Shown: positions 26,120 through 29,475 of the stretch, piece by piece | Layout: the number at the start of each line of letters is the position of its first letter | Numbering within the stretch: position 1 is the stretch's first letter | From: JBBDMU01 sp040878115 | GTDB lineage: Bacteria; Bacteroidota; Rhodothermia; Balneolales; Natronogracilivirgulaceae | Length of the DNA stretch: 29,475 nucleotides | Reading direction: 5' to 3' | Assembly: GCA_040878115.1 (NCBI GenBank) | Contig: JBBDMV010000052.1 | Location: 1-29,475 of the forward strand | The notes under the pieces: generated by a model | What the model saw: only the letters and a program-made list of their open reading frames with translations | Told to the model about the DNA's origin: nothing | Database searches by the model: none | Translations under genes and position numbers: made by a program

Positions 26120-28045
26120 ATGAAAAAAGCGATCCCCGCTCAGAATGCGGCTGAACTTTACAGGCTCTCCGCTGAACGTTTCGAGGCTATGCCGGCTTTT
26201 GCGACCAGGCGGCAAGCCCTTGACTGGGAGCCTGTTTCCTTCCGTGAACTTTATGAGCAGGGTTTGGACCTGGCTACCGGATTAATAGATATGGGAGTGG
26301 AGGCCCGGGAGCATGTCGCTATATTTGGCGATAACCGTTTCGAGTGGATACTCGCTGACTACGCCATACAATGTTGCGGAGCAGCCGATGTGCCCCGCGG
26401 ACGTGACATTACGGATGATGAGCTTATATATATCATTAATCACGCCCAGGTTCAGGTTGCATTCGTCGAAACGGAAGACCTGCAGGAAAAGATCCTCCGA
26501 TTGCGGTCAAAATTATCCGGACTGCGTGAAATCATAATGCTCGATCCTACTGTAAAAGCAGAACCTGGCGTCCATGCACTTCATGATGTCCTTACTTACG
26601 GTAACCGGCTTCGGACTAATGGGGATACGCGTACCAAAGAACGTATATCAGGCATTCAATCCGACGATCTATTTACCCTGATCTATACCTCCGGGACCAC
26701 AGGAGTGCCGAAAGGAGTGATGCTGACCCATGCCAATATGATGTCCCAAATGGCGGCCATCCCTATATCTTTATCCTGTACGGACCGGGTGCTTTCCATT
26801 CTTCCTATTTGGCATATATTTGAGCGCGTATTCGAAATGTATACGATTTACTGCGGGTCCTGCACCTATTATTCCGGTGTACGGACCGTAGGGGAAGATC
26901 TGAGAAATGTTGAACCCACTTTTATGGGATCGGCCCCGAGGCTGTGGGAAGGCCTGCATAAACGAATTATGGAGGGGCTGAAGAAGGCACACCCCGTAAG
27001 ACGTGTCCTTTTTCATATCGCTTACTTTTTAGGCAGCCAGTACAACAATTCTCTTCATTACATCCACGGGAATCATCTAAAAGTGAAACACGAACCTCTC
27101 TGGTCGCGGATGTTCTTGCTGCCGGCCAATGTGTTTCGCTGGTTACTAGTGCTGCCCTGGTATGGATTTTTTAATGCGGTAGTGCTCGAAAGTGTTCGAT
27201 TGAATACGGGAGGGTCACTTAAAGCAACCATCTCCGGCGGAGGCGCCCTTCCACAGGAAATAGACCGCTTTTTTAACACCATAGGAATACCCGTGCTTGA
27301 AGGATACGGACTGACCGAAACATCCCCAGTGGTGGCGGTCCGTACGGAAAAGCAACGGGTAATAGGCACCATTGGCCCCCTGGTGCCGGATACCGAAGTG
27401 CGTATTGTCGATACTAAAACAGAAGAAGTGCTCTATCCTAATCATAAACTCCCCCACGAGGGCAGGGGACAAAGCGGAGAACTATGGGTCCGTGGCCCCC
27501 AGGTGATGAAAGGTTATTACCGGCAACCTGAGCTCACGGAAAAAACGATTAAAAACGGCTGGTTGCGTACCGGGGACCTGGGTATGATGACCTTTAATGA
27601 TTGCCTGAAAATACTCGGGCGAAGCAAATCAACCATCGTACTTTCTAATGGTGAAAACTTAGAACCGGAACCCATAGAACTTCGCCTGGCCCAAAGCCGC
27701 TATATTGATCACTGCATGGTTGTCGGACAGGATAAGAAGTTCATCGCTGCACTGATCGTACCGAATCTGGAGGGATTCAGGGAAAGAGGCATCATGGCCG
27801 AATCTCTTCCTGAACTGATCAGGGACCCGGAGGCAAACCGCCTCATGTACGATGATATAAGGCAAAAAATATCCTCCTATAATGGCTTCAAAAACTATGA
27901 ATGCCTCCGTGAATTCCGCCTGCTGCCGAACACGTTCGACGTAGGGGAGGAGTTGACAGATTTGCACAAAATGAAGCGCCATGTTATTACGGAAAAATAT
28001 CAGGACACCATCCTTGATATATATTCAAATGGATCATCCCAATAA
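26120..28045 (+). CDS. long-chain fatty-acid--CoA ligase (AMP-forming)
   Basis: A 641-residue member of the ANL superfamily, in the long-chain acyl-CoA synthetase size class (FAA1/FadD15-like, about 600-650). It activates fatty acids by an acyl-adenylate intermediate. The P-loop-like motif YTSGTTGVPKGVML starts at Y189. The adenine/acyl-binding GYGLTET lies at 395-401. The W481-L-R-T-G-D486 motif and LGRSKSTIVLSNGENLEPEPIE mark the hinge and C-terminal lid. The insertion between the P-loop and GYGLTET, with VRRVLFHIAYFLG and the hydrophobic MFLLPANVFRWLLVLPWYGFFNAV, suggests membrane contact. No signal peptide is present. The next gene begins nine bases after the stop, so the two form an operon. 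Inverted repeats upstream suggest regulation. Confidence 0.93.
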   Translation: MKKAIPAQNAAELYRLSAERFEAMPAFATRRQALDWEPVSFRELYEQGLDLATGLIDMGVEAREHVAIFGDNRFEWILADYAIQCCGAADVPRGRDITDDELIYIINHAQVQVAFVETEDLQEKILRLRSKLSGLREIIMLDPTVKAEPGVHALHDVLTYGNRLRTNGDTRTKERISGIQSDDLFTLIYTSGTTGVPKGVMLTHANMMSQMAAIPISLSCTDRVLSILPIWHIFERVFEMYTIYCGSCTYYSGVRTVGEDLRNVEPTFMGSAPRLWEGLHKRIMEGLKKAHPVRRVLFHIAYFLGSQYNNSLHYIHGNHLKVKHEPLWSRMFLLPANVFRWLLVLPWYGFFNAVVLESVRLNTGGSLKATISGGGALPQEIDRFFNTIGIPVLEGYGLTETSPVVAVRTEKQRVIGTIGPLVPDTEVRIVDTKTEEVLYPNHKLPHEGRGQSGELWVRGPQVMKGYYRQPELTEKTIKNGWLRTGDLGMMTFNDCLKILGRSKSTIVLSNGENLEPEPIELRLAQSRYIDHCMVVGQDKKFIAALIVPNLEGFRERGIMAESLPELIRDPEANRLMYDDIRQKISSYNGFKNYECLREFRLLPNTFDVGEELTDLHKMKRHVITEKYQDTILDIYSNGSSQ

Positions 28046-28054
28046 ATTAAAAAC

Positions 28055-29128
28055 ATGCTTATAGAAACACAGCTACTATATGCGAGCGATCAGGTGGTCC
28101 TGGCCGTGATGATCTTTATTATCATGTTTGGGATGGGCGCGAGCCTAACTATAGAAGATTTCCGTACGATCGGGCGTCATTCCCGGGGTGTATTCATAGG
28201 CTTTCTCTCCCAATTCGGTTTCATGCCACTCCTTGCCCTGGGTTTGTCTTATGTGCTACAGTTGTCGCCCTCCATGGCCATCGCTTTAATCCTGATAGGC
28301 TGCCTGCCCGGGGGCACTACATCGAACATATTCACCTATTTCTCGCGAGGCTCCGTGGCCCTGAGTGTTGCCATGACCACGGCGTCAACCCTGGTTGCCA
28401 TCGTAATGATGCCTCTGCTTCTGGAACTATACGCTGCGGGCTTTGTCCTGCAAATCAGCCAGTCGATGCAGGCAGAAGGCGCTCAAAGCGAGTTCATTAT
28501 ACCGACCATGGACGTCATCGGATCACTTGTTTTAGTATTGGTACCGGTAGCTATGGGGATGTTCCTGCGCAAGAAATCACCGCCATGGGCAAAAACGGTA
28601 GAGGATACAGCAGGTTTTCTGGCCATCATTGTTATCCTATATCTATTAGCTACAGCTCTTATACGACATAATAGCCTGTTCCTAAGTACGCCCTGGGAGC
28701 TTTACGCGGCAACCATCGCTATCGGTCTTTTGGGTATTTCATTTGGATATCTAATATCACGTTTATTCAAGTTGCCGCCTATATTTCAACGGGCCATTTC
28801 CCTTGAGACCGGTATACAGAATACTCCCGTCGTTTTTGCCATCATTCTACTGAGCTTTACGGGTCCCATTCAAAGCCAGATGCTGTGGCTGGCTATCCTG
28901 TATTCGACGTTTATCGTGGCCATCTCGTCTTTTGTAACCCTCTTTTACCGCAAAATAGGGAAGTTTGATTGGGAGGTTTACTCCAATACGATCGTTCATA
29001 ACCGGCTGTTTGGGGAAAACTATAAAACCCGCTACCCCGAAGGATTTCTGCCAAAGCGCATTGCCGGTGACCCCAGCCAGGGAACCTTATCACCCCCTAC
29101 AAATAATAAGGAGCGCGGATTGCATTAG
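28055..29128 (+). CDS. bile acid:sodium symporter (BASS) family transporter
   Basis: A 357-residue polytopic membrane protein of the BASS/SLC10 superfamily with about nine to ten hydrophobic helices. It shows the family signature CLPGGTTSNIFTYFSRGSVALSVAMTTAST at about 88-117 (helix 4 crossover, sodium site) and LETGIQNTPVVFAIILL at about 249-265 (helix 9 crossover). The first helix contains FGMGASLTIEDF. A soluble, basic tail of about 55 residues follows the last helix (KIGKFDWEVYSNTIVHNRLFG) and is unusual for the family. The substrate cannot be read from sequence: members move bile acids, steroids, pantothenate, pyruvate or other organic anions with sodium. Linkage with an acyl-CoA ligase suggests an organic acid that is activated after uptake, which is inference. 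Confidence 0.9.
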   Translation: MLIETQLLYASDQVVLAVMIFIIMFGMGASLTIEDFRTIGRHSRGVFIGFLSQFGFMPLLALGLSYVLQLSPSMAIALILIGCLPGGTTSNIFTYFSRGSVALSVAMTTASTLVAIVMMPLLLELYAAGFVLQISQSMQAEGAQSEFIIPTMDVIGSLVLVLVPVAMGMFLRKKSPPWAKTVEDTAGFLAIIVILYLLATALIRHNSLFLSTPWELYAATIAIGLLGISFGYLISRLFKLPPIFQRAISLETGIQNTPVVFAIILLSFTGPIQSQMLWLAILYSTFIVAISSFVTLFYRKIGKFDWEVYSNTIVHNRLFGENYKTRYPEGFLPKRIAGDPSQGTLSPPTNNKERGLH

Positions 29129-29167
29129 GAAGGATTTGGTGCAACACCACAGCATCATCCCCACCCG

Positions 29168-29190
29168 TAGAGACGCAAGATCTTGCGTCT
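29168..29190. repeat. palindromic repeat copy 1 (AGACGCAAGATCTTGCGTCT)
   Basis: A perfect 20-base palindrome (29171-29190) preceded by TAG, just 40 bases after the transporter stop. It has the same core, AGAGACGCAA...TTGCGTCT, as the copy at 29421. It can form a hairpin in either transcript and could act as a bidirectional terminator or transcript stabiliser. Confidence 0.8.
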
Positions 29191-29211
29191 GAATCCTTCT
29201 ATAAATCATGC

Positions 29212-29221
29212 AGAGACGCAA
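29212..29221. repeat. half-copy of the AGAGACGCAA repeat
   Basis: AGAGACGCAA occurs here without its complementary right arm, directly followed by another hairpin (29226-29255). It looks like the left arm of the same repeat family after rearrangement or invasion. Confidence 0.65.
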
Positions 29222-29225
29222 AACC

Positions 29226-29255
29226 CGCTCTGCTAAGCGTCTGCGCTTAGCGAGC
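29226..29255. repeat. hairpin GCTAAGCG/CGCTTAGC
   Basis: Perfect 8-base arms GCTAAGCG (29232-29239) and CGCTTAGC (29244-29251) enclose a TCTG loop. The stem can extend outward with GCTC/GAGC after one bulged base. It follows the half-copy of the AGAGACGCAA repeat. Confidence 0.7.
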
Positions 29256-29355
29256 TTGCACCCAGTCGAGCCGGTGTAAATAATAAGCTCCTGGTAATAT
29301 GGATGTTTTGGTCTTTAAACGTTCATGGGTGGTTTATCGCTTGTGGGCGTTGATC

Positions 29356-29383
29356 CTTCGTTAAACGTGGACGTTTAACGAAG
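29356..29383. repeat. perfect 13-bp-arm inverted repeat
   Basis: Arms CTTCGTTAAACGT (29356-29368) and ACGTTTAACGAAG (29371-29383) are exact reverse complements separated only by GG. The sequence differs from the AGACGCAA palindromes. As DNA it is a cruciform candidate or a dimeric protein site; as RNA it is too tightly looped without opening a few pairs. Confidence 0.8.
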
Positions 29384-29419
29384 CGTTTGTATTTTTACGA
29401 CCGTTCCGCCCAGCATCAT

Positions 29420-29446
29420 ATAGAGACGCAAAATCTTGCGTCTCTA
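29420..29446. repeat. palindromic repeat copy 2 (TAGAGACGCAA/TTGCGTCTCTA)
   Basis: Arms of 11 bases, TAGAGACGCAA (29421-29431) and TTGCGTCTCTA (29436-29446), with loop AATC. This is the longest copy of the repeat family at 29168. TTTTTCC follows a few bases downstream (29453 onward), so on the plus strand it could act as an intrinsic-type terminator for whatever is transcribed from the left. Confidence 0.8.
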
Positions 29447-29475
29447 CAGCTGTTTTTCCTTCAAAAGCTTTATCT

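Larger units (their letters stand above)
29129..29475. other. repeat-rich non-coding region at window end
   Basis: After the transporter gene no credible ORF is seen. The region is occupied by two full and one half copy of an AGAGACGCAA palindromic repeat and by two unrelated inverted repeats, listed separately. It resembles the composite intergenic repeat deposits that are common in Bacteroidota and their relatives. Confidence 0.7.

Noticed and set aside
1..29475. CRISPR arrays, tRNA or rRNA genes, insertion sequences, phage genes or toxin-antitoxin pairs
   Set aside because: Read through on both strands; no spaced direct-repeat arrays, T-loop/acceptor patterns, transposase motifs or phage structural genes were seen.

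Overview
The window looks like chromosomal DNA from a Gram-negative bacterium of the Bacteroidota/Rhodothermota/Balneolota group. The strongest indication is a full-length SprA gene (2426 codons), the outer-membrane translocon of the type IX secretion system (T9SS). Two LPS-export permease genes, an outer-membrane barrel protein with a signal peptide and several probable lipoproteins fit the same group. Start codons generally lack strong Shine-Dalgarno sequences, as is usual there. A Balneolaceae-like host is my inference and was not tested. I see no phage, insertion sequence, CRISPR array, tRNA or rRNA; apart from repeats at the right end this is ordinary chromosome.

Layout. 1-597: AT-rich non-coding DNA. 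598-2312 (+): a cystathionine beta-synthase-type enzyme and a translationally coupled DUF3467 protein. 2379-4968 (-): two LptF/LptG-family permeases in tandem. 5255-12535 (+): sprA, divergent from the permeases. 12632-12860: a decayed fragment that resembles the C-terminal sorting domain of a T9SS cargo protein. 12895-18831: a small carbohydrate-related locus with a ThuA-like protein (-), a class C beta-lactamase-type serine hydrolase (+) and a 1143-residue fusion (+) of ThuA, PQQ-type sugar dehydrogenase, PKD, cytochrome c and a C-terminal carbohydrate-binding-like module. 18845-21034 (-): Tex. 21344-22237 (+): an SMP-30/gluconolactonase-type lipoprotein. 22443-24193 (+): a lipid kinase and a metallophosphoesterase overlapping by 4 bases. 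24364-25131 (+): a secreted SGNH hydrolase. 25234-25860 (-): a small outer-membrane barrel. 26120-29128 (+): a long-chain acyl-CoA ligase and a bile-acid:sodium-symporter-family transporter in one operon. 29129-29475: a cluster of palindromic repeats.

Functional themes. Envelope biogenesis and secretion (LptF/G pair, SprA, barrel protein) share the window with export-targeted sugar oxidation and hydrolysis (ThuA, dehydrogenase-cytochrome fusion, SMP-30 lactonase), lipid metabolism (lipid kinase, acyl-CoA ligase, SGNH hydrolase) and sulfur amino-acid metabolism. The most notable items are the five-module ThuA/dehydrogenase/cytochrome protein, the eroded T9SS-signal fragment beside sprA, the lipid kinase/phosphoesterase couple, the operator-like palindromes before the acyl-CoA ligase and the terminal palindromic repeat cluster. 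I found no clear evidence of an entirely new system.
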